DNA of 64,000 nt from Arthrobacter citreus (GTDB taxonomy: Bacteria > Actinomycetota > Actinomycetes > Actinomycetales > Micrococcaceae): the NCBI RefSeq assembly GCF_038405225.1, contig NZ_CP151657.1, positions 744,001-808,000 on the forward strand, written 5' to 3'. The position numbers were made by a program, and so were the translations under genes. Within the stretch, counting starts at the first letter, position 1; every line of letters begins with the position of its first letter. Under the pieces are notes generated by a model. It saw only the letters and a list, made by a program, of their open reading frames with translations. It did no database searches and was not told the DNA's origin. This document shows, piece after piece, positions 49,586 to 57,858 of this stretch.

Positions 49586-51111
49586 GCGCTGACGGAGCGC
49601 TGAGGGATAGCGGAAGTGTGCTAGCCCGGCTGTTCCCCGGGGGTATCGCCAGACTGGGTCCACTCGCGAGCATCCTGATCGGTCACATGCCGTTAAGGCT
49701 TCCCCTGGTGCGCTTGGCTGAGCGGGAAAAAGCGGCAGCCAGTAGCCGATTCTCAGCTGTGACATTCGAATCAAATGGGAAACGGCTCCGAGTTTCCGGT
49801 TTAGGAAAGCGAAACAGTAAGTATCGACGAATGTATCGAGTGGTGGGCGGAAGAGGAACTTCTCGTACGGTTACTGCAGAATGGCGCCCCGAAGGAATCA
49901 GTCGCTTTGAAGTGCACGGGCAGTCCTTGGCCGCATTTTCTCAATCGGGCGCTAAAGTGGCCGAGCTGGAAATCGAGTCGAATGTCCCCTCCGTAGTCCG
50001 CTTGTTGGAGGACGACGGCGGCAAGCCATATCCGTCTGTCCGTATGGTGGGCGAGGATATCGACGCGCGACTGAGTATCCGGAGTTCGCAATTTCAAATT
50101 GTGGATAGAAATGTCGGGCATGCAGCAGCCGGATGGAAGTCATGGCAAAACAATCTGCACCTTAATTACTTGTTGGATGCCCCGAAAACTGAAAAGGGTC
50201 GGAGAAACCTGATTGTTGTTTTTTCTTCCTTGGGCGGTGACTACGACTTCACTTACAATTACCGGTCCGCCCTTCAGGACATGAATGCATACCGGCTTTT
50301 CGTGCTGGACGACTTTGGCAAGCGTGGTTCGTATTATTTTGCGGATCATAAGGATACGACAATTTACAGTGAAGTGCAGGAGTTTTTATCGCAGATTATT
50401 GCGGAGTTGGGTGTCAATTTAGATCGTGTGGTCTTTGGCGGGTCATCGAAGGGCGGGACGGCTGCGATGCTTCATGGCTTAGGTTTGGGCGTAGGAAAGA
50501 TAGTCGTCGGCGCTCCCCAGGTTTTTCCTGGGAGTTACCTCCACGGCGCGGCGCCCGCAGTCCTGCAATTTATCGCGAACGGTCAGGATGCGGTTGCGAA
50601 GAAATGGTTGGATGACGCAGTGGTATCAAGGATTTGCAACCCTCCCGCGGGGACAGCAATTAGGATACTGGTTGGCGCGAAGGACCATCACCTTAAACGG
50701 CACGTGGAACCTCTGCTGATGCTTACTAGTTCGCACGGCCGCGATATTACGGCGACCGTAATACCTGACTTGGATCACAGTAATATTGGGTCTGTTTACC
50801 GACATTATCTAAAGAATATTGCGGGCCAGGCGCCGAGTTCTCCAAGCGAACATGTGCTTCCATATCAGTTCAGAATTCCCACGGTGTCCGGTGATCCACT
50901 GGAAGTCTATGTGTGGAAACCTAAGGGCGAACAGGTTGCGTGTCACCTGTACCAAGGGCAAAAACTAATTGCAAAGCGCGGATACTCAAAACGTTCGGAT
51001 TTTGAGTTCCCCATGGTGCAGGGTGGTGACGTTAGAATGAAGGTATTCCGCCGGCGTCAAGGTGAAGTGCGGCCATTCGCGTGGTTCTATACAACAGTAA
51101 TCAAGGTATAG
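49582..51111 (+). CDS. GxSKGG alpha/beta-hydrolase-like protein
   Basis: 509 residues. The core resembles alpha/beta-hydrolase-like proteins of the Asp2 type: NLIVVFSSLGGDYDFTYNYR, YRLFVLDDFGKRGSYYFADHKD, VNLDRVVFGGSSKGGTAAMLHGL (nucleophile elbow GSSKGG near residue 300), IRILVGAKDHHLKRHVEPLL and a VIPDLDHSNIG histidine. A region of about 150 residues precedes the core and a beta-rich tail follows it. Asp2 of streptococcal accessory Sec systems O-acetylates glycans on adhesins, so O-acylation of the exported polymer is plausible but not shown. ATG 49582 overlaps the previous stop by 4 nt. It is the last gene of the operon, and a hairpin follows. Confidence 0.7.
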   Translation: MSADGALRDSGSVLARLFPGGIARLGPLASILIGHMPLRLPLVRLAEREKAAASSRFSAVTFESNGKRLRVSGLGKRNSKYRRMYRVVGGRGTSRTVTAEWRPEGISRFEVHGQSLAAFSQSGAKVAELEIESNVPSVVRLLEDDGGKPYPSVRMVGEDIDARLSIRSSQFQIVDRNVGHAAAGWKSWQNNLHLNYLLDAPKTEKGRRNLIVVFSSLGGDYDFTYNYRSALQDMNAYRLFVLDDFGKRGSYYFADHKDTTIYSEVQEFLSQIIAELGVNLDRVVFGGSSKGGTAAMLHGLGLGVGKIVVGAPQVFPGSYLHGAAPAVLQFIANGQDAVAKKWLDDAVVSRICNPPAGTAIRILVGAKDHHLKRHVEPLLMLTSSHGRDITATVIPDLDHSNIGSVYRHYLKNIAGQAPSSPSEHVLPYQFRIPTVSGDPLEVYVWKPKGEQVACHLYQGQKLIAKRGYSKRSDFEFPMVQGGDVRMKVFRRRQGEVRPFAWFYTTVIKV

Positions 51112-51133
51112 CTCCACACTGAGATTATGAGGC

Positions 51134-51164
51134 CCTGCGCTCCCAGTTCTAGCGGTAGCGCAGG
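51134..51164. terminator. weak hairpin at the end of the glycan operon
   Basis: Arms CCTGCGCT (51134-51141) / AGCGCAGG (51157-51164) with a 15-nt loop, between the convergent hydrolase and wecB genes. There is no T run, so it is a modest candidate. Confidence 0.35.
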
Positions 51165-51216
51165 ACTTCTCAGCGAGTATGACAGCAGCTAGTGGGCAAT
51201 CACCTAATGAGTCGGA

Positions 51217-52356
51217 CTAAGCGAAATCTGAAACGCGCTTACCAAGACCGAGCAGCTGCTCGATTGCGGCAACGGTCCGCTCGGCAGCCTTGCCGTCCCC
51301 GTACGGGTTCACTGCGTTGGCCATGGAGTCGAAGTACGCCTGGTCATTGAGCAGCCGGTCCACCTCGGAAACAATGCGGTCCTCGTCGGTGCCGATCAGC
51401 TTCACCGTGCCGGCCACCACTGCTTCGGGGCGCTCCGTGTTCTCGCGCATCACCAGCACGGGCTTGCCGAGGCTGGGGGCTTCTTCCTGGACTCCGCCGG
51501 AGTCGGTCAGGACCACGTGGGAGAGGGAGAGCATACGGGTGAACTCGCCGTAGGCGAGCGGCTCGGTGACGACAATGTTGTCGATGCCTTCGATGAACGG
51601 CATGACGGCGTCCCGCACCACGGGGTTCTTGTGCAGGGGGAGCACGATGGTCAGGTCAGGCTCGGCAGCGGCGATGCGCGCGAGGGCCCGGCCGACGCCG
51701 CGCATAGCCTCGCCCTGGTTCTCGCGGCGGTGGGTGGTGGACAGCAGAATGCGACCACCGGCCTCGGCAAGTTCTTCGAGCTTGGGATCGGTGAACGGGA
51801 TGACCTTGTCCACAGTCATGAACAGGGCATCGATGACGCTGTTGCCGGAAACGACGATGTCCGCAGCAGTGACGTTTTCAGCCAGGAGATTGTCCCGGCT
51901 GGTGGTTGTGGGGGCAAGGTGCAGGCTGGCGATCTGCGATGTCATCTTGCGGTTCGCCTCTTCGGGGAAGGGCGAGAAGAGATCGTGGCTTCGCAGTCCC
52001 GCTTCCACATGGATAACCGGAATTCCGTGATAGAACGCCGCAATGGCGCCGGCCGTGGAGGTGGTGGTGTCACCCTGGACGATGACGGCGTCGGGCTTAT
52101 TGACGCTGAAGAGCTTGTCCAGGCCGTCAATGGTCTTGGTGAGGATCCCGTTCAGGGTCTGTCCCGGGGCGAAAATATTCAGGTCGTGGTCCGGAACAAT
52201 GTCAAAGAGGCTGTTCACCTGATCCAGCATCGACCGGTGCTGGCCCGTCACCGTCACGAAGCAGTCCAAGGTCTTCGATTCTTGAAGTGCGGCGACAATC
52301 GGAGCCATCTTGATGGCTTCCGGTCTGGTGCCATAAATAGGCATGATGACTGGCAT
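51217..52356 (-). CDS. wecB: UDP-N-acetylglucosamine 2-epimerase (non-hydrolysing)
   Basis: Interconverts UDP-GlcNAc and UDP-ManNAc, the precursor for WecC. Family motifs are YGTRPEAIKMAP, VTVTGQHRSMLDQV, VQGDTTTSTAGAIAAF, HVEAGLRSHD, FPEEANRKM, TTHRRENQG, VLTDSGGVQEEAPSLGKPVLVMRENTERPE and NPYGDGKA. 379 residues, normal. ATG 52356 follows a G-run ribosome site (GGGGGAA). It is convergent with the operon carrying wecC. Its leader contains TAGACT-GGCAG, which also appears ahead of the operon's first GT, so the two transcripts may be co-regulated. Confidence 0.95.
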   Translation of the reverse strand: MPVIMPIYGTRPEAIKMAPIVAALQESKTLDCFVTVTGQHRSMLDQVNSLFDIVPDHDLNIFAPGQTLNGILTKTIDGLDKLFSVNKPDAVIVQGDTTTSTAGAIAAFYHGIPVIHVEAGLRSHDLFSPFPEEANRKMTSQIASLHLAPTTTSRDNLLAENVTAADIVVSGNSVIDALFMTVDKVIPFTDPKLEELAEAGGRILLSTTHRRENQGEAMRGVGRALARIAAAEPDLTIVLPLHKNPVVRDAVMPFIEGIDNIVVTEPLAYGEFTRMLSLSHVVLTDSGGVQEEAPSLGKPVLVMRENTERPEAVVAGTVKLIGTDEDRIVSEVDRLLNDQAYFDSMANAVNPYGDGKAAERTVAAIEQLLGLGKRVSDFA

Positions 52357-52401
52357 GAGATTCCCCCAAATACGCTTGACAAAAGACAGTTATTTGCTGC
52401 C

Positions 52402-52407
52402 AGTCTA
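52402..52407 (-). promoter_or_regulatory. candidate -10 of wecB
   Basis: TAGACT on the minus strand followed by GGCAG, about 45 nt before ATG 52356. It resembles the element at 35353. No -35 of consensus type is seen. Confidence 0.35.
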
Positions 52408-52482
52408 GCGGATTAGATCGTATTGGGTTTGGTCTCTAGAAATCCCTGGCGGCAGGAGGGCCCCAGCAGCTCGCGGCGAGCC

Positions 52483-52731
52483 TCAGCCGAAGAGCACCAA
52501 AAGGGTAATCAGCGTGGGCACCGACAGGCACACCAAAGTCGTTAAAACCATCGCCACCAGGCGCTTTTTCCGGTACGCCTTATCCTTCTCCAGCCGGGGC
52601 CTCCGGCCCGCTTTCGCTGGGCGCGCCGAAGCATCGGCACGCTTTCCGCGACCGGGTTCCTTCTCCGGCTCCGGCAGCGAGTCCTTCATGTGTCTCGCTG
52701 CGGCAATGTCCGGGTACTGCTTGTGCGCCAT
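52483..52731 (-). CDS. small C-tail-anchored membrane protein
   Basis: About 82 residues from ATG 52731 (MAHKQYPDIAAARHMKD); a TTG start 27 nt upstream is possible. It has a long, highly charged, lysine- and arginine-rich cytoplasmic part (GRGKRADASARPAKAGRRPRLEKDKAYRKKRL) and one C-terminal membrane helix (VAMVLTTLVCLSVPTLITLLVLF) with almost nothing after it. I recognise no family. It lies between wecB and the DAK-domain gene and is divergent from the latter. Its basic domain could contact nucleic acid or acidic lipids, but that is a guess. Confidence 0.65.
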   Translation of the reverse strand: MAHKQYPDIAAARHMKDSLPEPEKEPGRGKRADASARPAKAGRRPRLEKDKAYRKKRLVAMVLTTLVCLSVPTLITLLVLFG

Positions 52732-52823
52732 GGACTCAAGCTTCCCACATTTGTGCAAATCGTTATCGGCACCGCAACGGTGCCTGCGGTAGGCTTCCTA
52801 CTGTCCAAACTGGCAGGCAAGCA

Positions 52824-53882
52824 ATGACGCCGCCTGGCGAACATCAGCGACAGCACGGAAACGGGTTCACTTTGCAGACCAAGATCACCGCGAACGCACA
52901 AGCGCTGAAGCGATGGTTGAGCAAAGCGGAAGTCGCTCTGGGTAACCACAGCGACCGGCTCAATGCAATCAACATCTTCCCGGTGGCCGACGGCGACACC
53001 GGCACCAACCTGTATCTCACCCTCCGCTCCGCCTCCCGGGCCATCGCCGACGTCGAGACCACGGACATCGGCGAGCTGCTGGGCATCGCCGGACGGGCCG
53101 CCATGGAGGACGCCAAGGGAAACTCCGGCACCCTGCTCTCCGTCTTCCTGACCGCCATGGCGGAACCGCTGCAGGGCAGCACCCGGCTTTCGGCCCCGCT
53201 GCTGGCCTCCGCCCTCAACCGTGCCCAGCTGCGCTCCTGGTCCGTCCTCAGCGATCCGGTTCCCGGCACCATGCTCTCGGTACTGGAGGAAGCCGCCCGC
53301 GCCGCCATGGACGAGCCCGCCGCACAGGCCGGAGATGACTCCAACGCCGGTCTGGCCACCACCTTGCGCGCCGTCATGGAGGCCGGCCTGGCCGCCGTCG
53401 TGCACACCGAACTGCAGCTGGACGCACTCACCCAGGCCAAAGTGGTCGACGCCGGCGGCGTGGGCTTCCTGCTCGTGCTGGACGCCCTGCGCGCCTCGGC
53501 GCTGGGCGAGGAACTGCAGGAGGAGCTCCTGGACGGCCTGCACGGTTACGACGTGCAAGCCCCGCATATCCACAGCGACATGCCGCGGATGGAGGGGGTG
53601 GAGGTCATGTGCACCATCAACCTCAGCCCGCTGGACGCGGCCACCCTGCGCCTGCAGCTGGACGAGCTGGGGGACTCGGTGATCATGAGTGCCGTCAACG
53701 CGGTGGGGGACGGGTACCGCTGGCGCGTGCACGTCCACACGCCCGACGCCGGATCCACCATCGACCTGCTGCGCACCGTGGGGGAGCCCATGAACCTGAC
53801 CATCACGGAACTCTCCGCCGACGGCCACGAAACAAACGAAATCATCGAGGACAGTGAAATCCACGAGGCCCATGAAGTCTAA
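52824..53882 (+). CDS. DAK-phosphatase / DhaL-domain protein (FakA-like)
   Basis: The N-terminal DhaL domain binds ATP as in dihydroxyacetone kinase and fatty-acid kinase FakA: LNAINIFPVADGDTGTNLYLTL (metal aspartates), AMEDAKGNSGTLLSVFL, SVPGT-like DPVPGTMLSVLEE and VDAGGVGFLLVLDAL. The C-terminal part (from about residue 255, VEVMCTINLSP) is the usual middle domain of this family; the protein is shorter (352 residues) than FakA of firmicutes (about 550). Its neighbour recG overlaps it, the standard actinobacterial pairing. ATG 52824 is used; TTG 52872 (LQTKITANA) gives a more typical N-terminus and may be the real start. Confidence 0.85.
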   Translation: MTPPGEHQRQHGNGFTLQTKITANAQALKRWLSKAEVALGNHSDRLNAINIFPVADGDTGTNLYLTLRSASRAIADVETTDIGELLGIAGRAAMEDAKGNSGTLLSVFLTAMAEPLQGSTRLSAPLLASALNRAQLRSWSVLSDPVPGTMLSVLEEAARAAMDEPAAQAGDDSNAGLATTLRAVMEAGLAAVVHTELQLDALTQAKVVDAGGVGFLLVLDALRASALGEELQEELLDGLHGYDVQAPHIHSDMPRMEGVEVMCTINLSPLDAATLRLQLDELGDSVIMSAVNAVGDGYRWRVHVHTPDAGSTIDLLRTVGEPMNLTITELSADGHETNEIIEDSEIHEAHEV

Positions 53883-56091
53883 CGTTCCCCCGGAACTCGA
53901 TTTCCCGCTCGACCGGCGCATCGGCAAGCCGTCCGCCACCAAGCTCGACAAGCATCTGGGCCTCAAAACCGTCGGTGACCTGCTGCACCATTTCCCCCGC
54001 CGTTACATGGAACGCGGCGAACTGACCCCCATCGCGGACATCCCGTACGACGAGGACGTCACGCTCATCGCCCGGGTGCAGACCGCCAACTCCCGGCGGA
54101 TGCAGACCCGCAAGGGGATGCTGCTGGAAGTCACCGTCACCGATGACGATTCCGGCGCCCTGGGCCAGCTTCACCTGACCTTCTTCAACGGCTGGAAGGC
54201 CCAGCAGGAACTGACCGTGGGTACCCGCGCCATGTTCTCCGGCAAGGTGAGCGTTTACCGCAACAACCTGACGCTGACCAACCCCAACTACGTGGTGCTC
54301 ACGGAGGAGGCCGACGACGAGGAAGAGGCCAAACGGCCCATCCCCATCTACCCGGCCACAACCAAGCTCAACAGCTGGGACATCAAGAAAGCCGTGGACG
54401 CGCTGCTGCTCACCCTGCAGACCGAGGAACTCCACGATCCCATTCCGGAGTCCATTCGAGAGCGCGAGCACCTGCTGGGCCTGGCCGAGGCCTATGAGAA
54501 GATCCACCGGCCGGCCGAAGTGGGGGAGGCGTACAAGGCCCGGCACCGGTTCCGCTACCAGGAGGCCCTGGTGCTGCAGACCGCCCTCGCCCGCCGGCGG
54601 AGCGTCGCCGCGCAGGAGGACGCCACCGCCCGCCCGCCGCGTGCCGGCGGCCTGCTGGACCGTTTTGATGCGTCCCTGCCGTTCACCCTCACCAACGGCC
54701 AGTTCGACGTCGGCCGAGAACTGAGCGGGGATCTGGCCCGCCCGCACCCCATGAACCGGCTGCTGCAGGGCGAGGTGGGTTCCGGAAAGACCCTGGTGGC
54801 ACTGCGCGCCATGCTCCAGGTGATCGACGCCGGAGGGCAGGCCGCGCTGCTGGCACCCACCGAGGTCCTCGCCGCCCAGCACTATGAGTCCATCACCCGC
54901 ACCCTGGGACCGCTGGGCCAGGGCGGAAGGCTGGGCAGCGACGACGACGCCACTGCGGTGACGCTGCTGACCGGGTCCATGAACACCGCGCAGCGCCGCG
55001 CCGCCCTGCTGGACGCCGCCAGCGGTGCCGCCGGCATCGTCATCGGCACCCACGCGCTGCTCTCCGACAACGTGCAGTTTGCTGACCTGGGACTCGTCGT
55101 TGTGGATGAGCAGCACCGCTTCGGCGTCGAACAGCGCGATGTCCTGCGCACCAAGGGCCGCAGCACCCCGCACCTGCTGGTCATGACCGCCACCCCCATC
55201 CCGCGGACCGTGGCGATGACCGTGTTCGGTGACCTCAACGTCTCCACGCTCTCCGAGCTGCCCGCCGGCCGCGCACCCATCTCCACCTACATGGCGCCGC
55301 TGGCGGAAAAGCCGGCCTGGAACCGCCGCATCTGGGAACGCGCCCGCGAAGAGATCGACGCCGGCCGGCAGGTCTACGTGGTCTGCCCCAAGATCGGTGA
55401 CAAGGAGGAGGAGCCAGGCTTCGACATGGCCTTCTTCGACGAGGGACCGGGGGCCGGCAGCAAGGCGGACAAGCTGAACCTGGCGTCCGTCCTGGAAATG
55501 CACCAGCAGCTCTCCGAGGTCCCGGCGCTCGCCGGCGTGCGCATCGGCGTTCTGCACGGGCGGCTGGATCCGGCGGACAAGACCGAGACCATGGCAGCCT
55601 TCAACCGCGGCGATATTGATCTGCTGATCTCCACCACGGTCATCGAAGTGGGAGTTGACGTGCACAACGCATCCCTGATGATCATCGAGGACGCGGACCG
55701 GTTCGGCATGTCCCAGCTGCACCAGCTGCGCGGACGCGTGGGCCGCGGCGGTCTGCCGGGAACGTGCCTGCTGGTGACCCGGCTGGAACCCGGGCATCCC
55801 AGCCGGGAGCGGCTGGAAGCGGTGGCGGCGACCACCGACGGCTTCGAGCTCTCCCGGAAGGACCTGGAGCTGCGGCGCGAAGGCGACATCCTGGGCGCCT
55901 CGCAGTCCGGCGGCCGCTCAACGCTGAAGCTGCTGCGTGCCATTCAGGATGAACCGCTGATCGAGAAGGCCCGCGCCGACGCCACCGCCCTGGTGGAGGA
56001 AGATCCCGACCTGGAGCAGTATCCGGCCCTGAATGAAGCGATCGAGGACTACCTGAATCCGGAGAAGGAAGCCTTCCTGGACCGCGGCTGA
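53872..56091 (+). CDS. recG: ATP-dependent DNA helicase RecG
   Basis: Superfamily 2 helicase that remodels stalled replication forks and branch-migrates Holliday junctions. It has the N-terminal wedge/OB domain (VTLIARVQTANSRRMQ), Walker A GEVGSGKTLVALRAM, the DEAD-box-like VVVDEQHRFGVEQR, motif III MTATPIPRT, and the C-terminal QLRGRVGRGGLPGTCLL with the TRG hairpin region. 739 residues from ATG 53872, which overlaps the DAK gene end by 11 nt; GTG 53854 is also in frame. The last residues end 20 nt from the convergent maleylacetate-reductase gene. Confidence 0.95.
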   Translation: MKSNVPPELDFPLDRRIGKPSATKLDKHLGLKTVGDLLHHFPRRYMERGELTPIADIPYDEDVTLIARVQTANSRRMQTRKGMLLEVTVTDDDSGALGQLHLTFFNGWKAQQELTVGTRAMFSGKVSVYRNNLTLTNPNYVVLTEEADDEEEAKRPIPIYPATTKLNSWDIKKAVDALLLTLQTEELHDPIPESIREREHLLGLAEAYEKIHRPAEVGEAYKARHRFRYQEALVLQTALARRRSVAAQEDATARPPRAGGLLDRFDASLPFTLTNGQFDVGRELSGDLARPHPMNRLLQGEVGSGKTLVALRAMLQVIDAGGQAALLAPTEVLAAQHYESITRTLGPLGQGGRLGSDDDATAVTLLTGSMNTAQRRAALLDAASGAAGIVIGTHALLSDNVQFADLGLVVVDEQHRFGVEQRDVLRTKGRSTPHLLVMTATPIPRTVAMTVFGDLNVSTLSELPAGRAPISTYMAPLAEKPAWNRRIWERAREEIDAGRQVYVVCPKIGDKEEEPGFDMAFFDEGPGAGSKADKLNLASVLEMHQQLSEVPALAGVRIGVLHGRLDPADKTETMAAFNRGDIDLLISTTVIEVGVDVHNASLMIIEDADRFGMSQLHQLRGRVGRGGLPGTCLLVTRLEPGHPSRERLEAVAATTDGFELSRKDLELRREGDILGASQSGGRSTLKLLRAIQDEPLIEKARADATALVEEDPDLEQYPALNEAIEDYLNPEKEAFLDRG

Positions 56092-56111
56092 GTCCGAAGC
56101 CGGGCGGTCCT

Positions 56112-57176
56112 TCAAAGGCCCGGGTTGGTTCCGGCCCAGGCTGCGGTGAGAAGCTCGGTGAGATTCGAAGAGGTGACCTTCCGCGGATTCGAAGCGGGGA
56201 TCACGGGCAGGATCAGTTCCACTGCCTCGGGTATGTTTTTCTCCGCAAAACCGTAGTCCTTGAGGGCTTTGGGCGCGTCAACAGCGGTACGGAGGCGGTC
56301 CAGGCCGGCCGCGGGGCCTTCGGAACCGAAGGCGTCGGCAATCCGGGCAGCGGCATCCGGTGCCTGGGGTGCGTTGAAGGCGAGCACATAGGGCAGCACC
56401 GCGGCGTGGGTCTGTGCGTGCGGCATCTTCCAGGTGCCTCCGAGAACGTGACAGATTTTATGGTGCATTCCGGAACCGGCGGAGGCGAAGGCGACAGCCG
56501 AGAGGTACGCGCCGTAGAGGGCCTGTTCCCGGCCTGCCAAGTCCTGCGGATCCTTGAAAATCCGGGGCAGACCACGGTTCAGTGCGCGAATGCCCTCCGC
56601 TGCCAGAGCCTGGTTGATCGGGTCCGCTCCGGGTGCCCACATCGAATCGATGCAGTGGGCCATGCCGTTCAGTCCGGAGGCCACCGACAGACCCGCCGGA
56701 AGGGATAGCGTCAGTGCGGCGTCGTAGATCACGGTCGCCGGCAGGACCCGGTCATCGACGCCGGTGGATTTACGCGAAGCTTCCGTCAGGCCCCAGACAT
56801 TCGTCGCCTCCGAGCCGGAATAGGTGGTGGGGACAGCGATGATCGGCAGTCCCGAGGTCATGGCCACGGCTTTGGCCAGCCCGGTGGTTGAGCCGCCGCC
56901 GATGCTCACCAGGAGGTCGATCCGGTGGTCGGCTGCGGTGGCCCTGGCTTTCTCGGCTTTTTCGATCGGTACGTGCGCTGCCACATCGCCGTAATTCACG
57001 GCGACCTCGATTCCGGCGGAAACGTCGGCGGCGACCTGCGCTCCGGCCCCCGAAGCGATCATCATCACCCTCTTCGCATTGAACCTCGCGACCTCGGCCG
57101 TCAGGTTCTCTGCGGCCATGCCGGAACCGAAGAGCACCCGCTGTCCAAGGCTGACATGCTCAAACGTCAGGCCCAT
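56112..57176 (-). CDS. maleylacetate reductase
   Basis: Iron-type alcohol dehydrogenase family enzyme that reduces maleylacetate to 3-oxoadipate with NAD(P)H. LLVSIGGGSTTGLAKAVAMTSGLP, the metal-free PTTYSGSEATNVWGLTE, LSVASGLNGMAHCIDSMWAPGADP and GMHHKICHVLGGTW are the signature segments of the maleylacetate reductase branch. 354 residues from ATG 57176, which has GAGGTGA 5 nt upstream; the start of the frame at 57251 would lie inside the preceding gene. It overlaps that gene by 17 nt. With the dioxygenase and hydrolase upstream it forms a three-gene hydroquinone-type pathway operon. Confidence 0.9.
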   Translation of the reverse strand: MGLTFEHVSLGQRVLFGSGMAAENLTAEVARFNAKRVMMIASGAGAQVAADVSAGIEVAVNYGDVAAHVPIEKAEKARATAADHRIDLLVSIGGGSTTGLAKAVAMTSGLPIIAVPTTYSGSEATNVWGLTEASRKSTGVDDRVLPATVIYDAALTLSLPAGLSVASGLNGMAHCIDSMWAPGADPINQALAAEGIRALNRGLPRIFKDPQDLAGREQALYGAYLSAVAFASAGSGMHHKICHVLGGTWKMPHAQTHAAVLPYVLAFNAPQAPDAAARIADAFGSEGPAAGLDRLRTAVDAPKALKDYGFAEKNIPEAVELILPVIPASNPRKVTSSNLTELLTAAWAGTNPGL

Positions 57177-57858
57177 GCTCACCTCGCTTTGCAGTGGGTA
57201 AAACCGTCCGGTGCCTGAGGTAACGGCGGATCCTTTGGATGGAATCGTCATTGAGGTGGTGCTCAGAATCGTCGTAAACCGTCAGCTCGGCCGCCGCCCC
57301 GAGGGAACGGAACGCGCGTTGTGTTGCTTCAACGCGGTGCAACGGGACCCAGGCGTCTTCCCGGGCGGTGCATAGCTCCACCGTCAGTCCAGACAAATTG
57401 GACGGTGACGAAGCTTGGGACGGCGAGGAGAGACCCCACTCCCGTTCGGACGAGCCGAGGTAGCCGCCGGTGTGGAGGAAAGCCCCGGCCAGGTGCGGCT
57501 GGTCCCGCAGGAGGTATTCGGACAGCAGGCATGCGCCTTGGGAGAATCCCAGTACGACCACTGGTGGCCCATCGTGGTCCATCAGGGAACCCAGCTGTGT
57601 CCGGACGGTTTGCAACGCGTCATCAAGCGCCGGTTGATTCTCCTTGATCGGGGCCAGAAAGCTCTCCGGGTACCAGCTCTGGTTACGAGCCGCAGGCAGG
57701 GCCCACGCCACCTCGGGTATGTCCACGCGGTCCGCCACCTGTGCCATGAAGGCGGGGGACTGACCCCGCCCATGGACTGCATAAACGACCAGGGCCGCAT
57801 CCTCAAGAGACGTCCCGTACCAGAGGGGTTCGTGCATCAGATGGGGGTTGGCTGGCAT
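57160..57858 (-). CDS. phospholipase/carboxylesterase-type hydrolase (MhqD-like)
   Basis: 232-residue alpha/beta hydrolase of the carboxylesterase group. AALVVYAVHGRGQSPAFMAQVADR carries the oxyanion HGRGQ, VVVLGFSQGACLLSEYLLR the nucleophile serine in GFSQG, and LGAAAELTVYDDSEHHLNDD the catalytic histidine. Bacillus MhqD is a hydrolase of this class induced by methyl-hydroquinone and paired with the dioxygenase MhqO, exactly the arrangement here. ATG 57858 shares its A with the stop of the upstream dioxygenase gene (TGATG). The reaction it carries out in the pathway is not established from sequence. Confidence 0.82.
   Translation of the reverse strand: MPANPHLMHEPLWYGTSLEDAALVVYAVHGRGQSPAFMAQVADRVDIPEVAWALPAARNQSWYPESFLAPIKENQPALDDALQTVRTQLGSLMDHDGPPVVVLGFSQGACLLSEYLLRDQPHLAGAFLHTGGYLGSSEREWGLSSPSQASSPSNLSGLTVELCTAREDAWVPLHRVEATQRAFRSLGAAAELTVYDDSEHHLNDDSIQRIRRYLRHRTVLPTAKRGEHGPDV

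Noticed and set aside
49582-51111. A full accessory Sec (Asp/SecA2) system.
   Set aside because: Only the GxSKGG core is shared; no SecA2, SecY2 or other Asp gene is visible.
53842-55797. A 651-codon minus-strand frame opposite recG, and similar long antisense frames opposite gltX (14220-15752), DAK (52686-53966) and ilvE (1821-2957).
   Set aside because: Typical antisense shadows of GC-rich genes; the plus-strand products are clear full-length enzymes.
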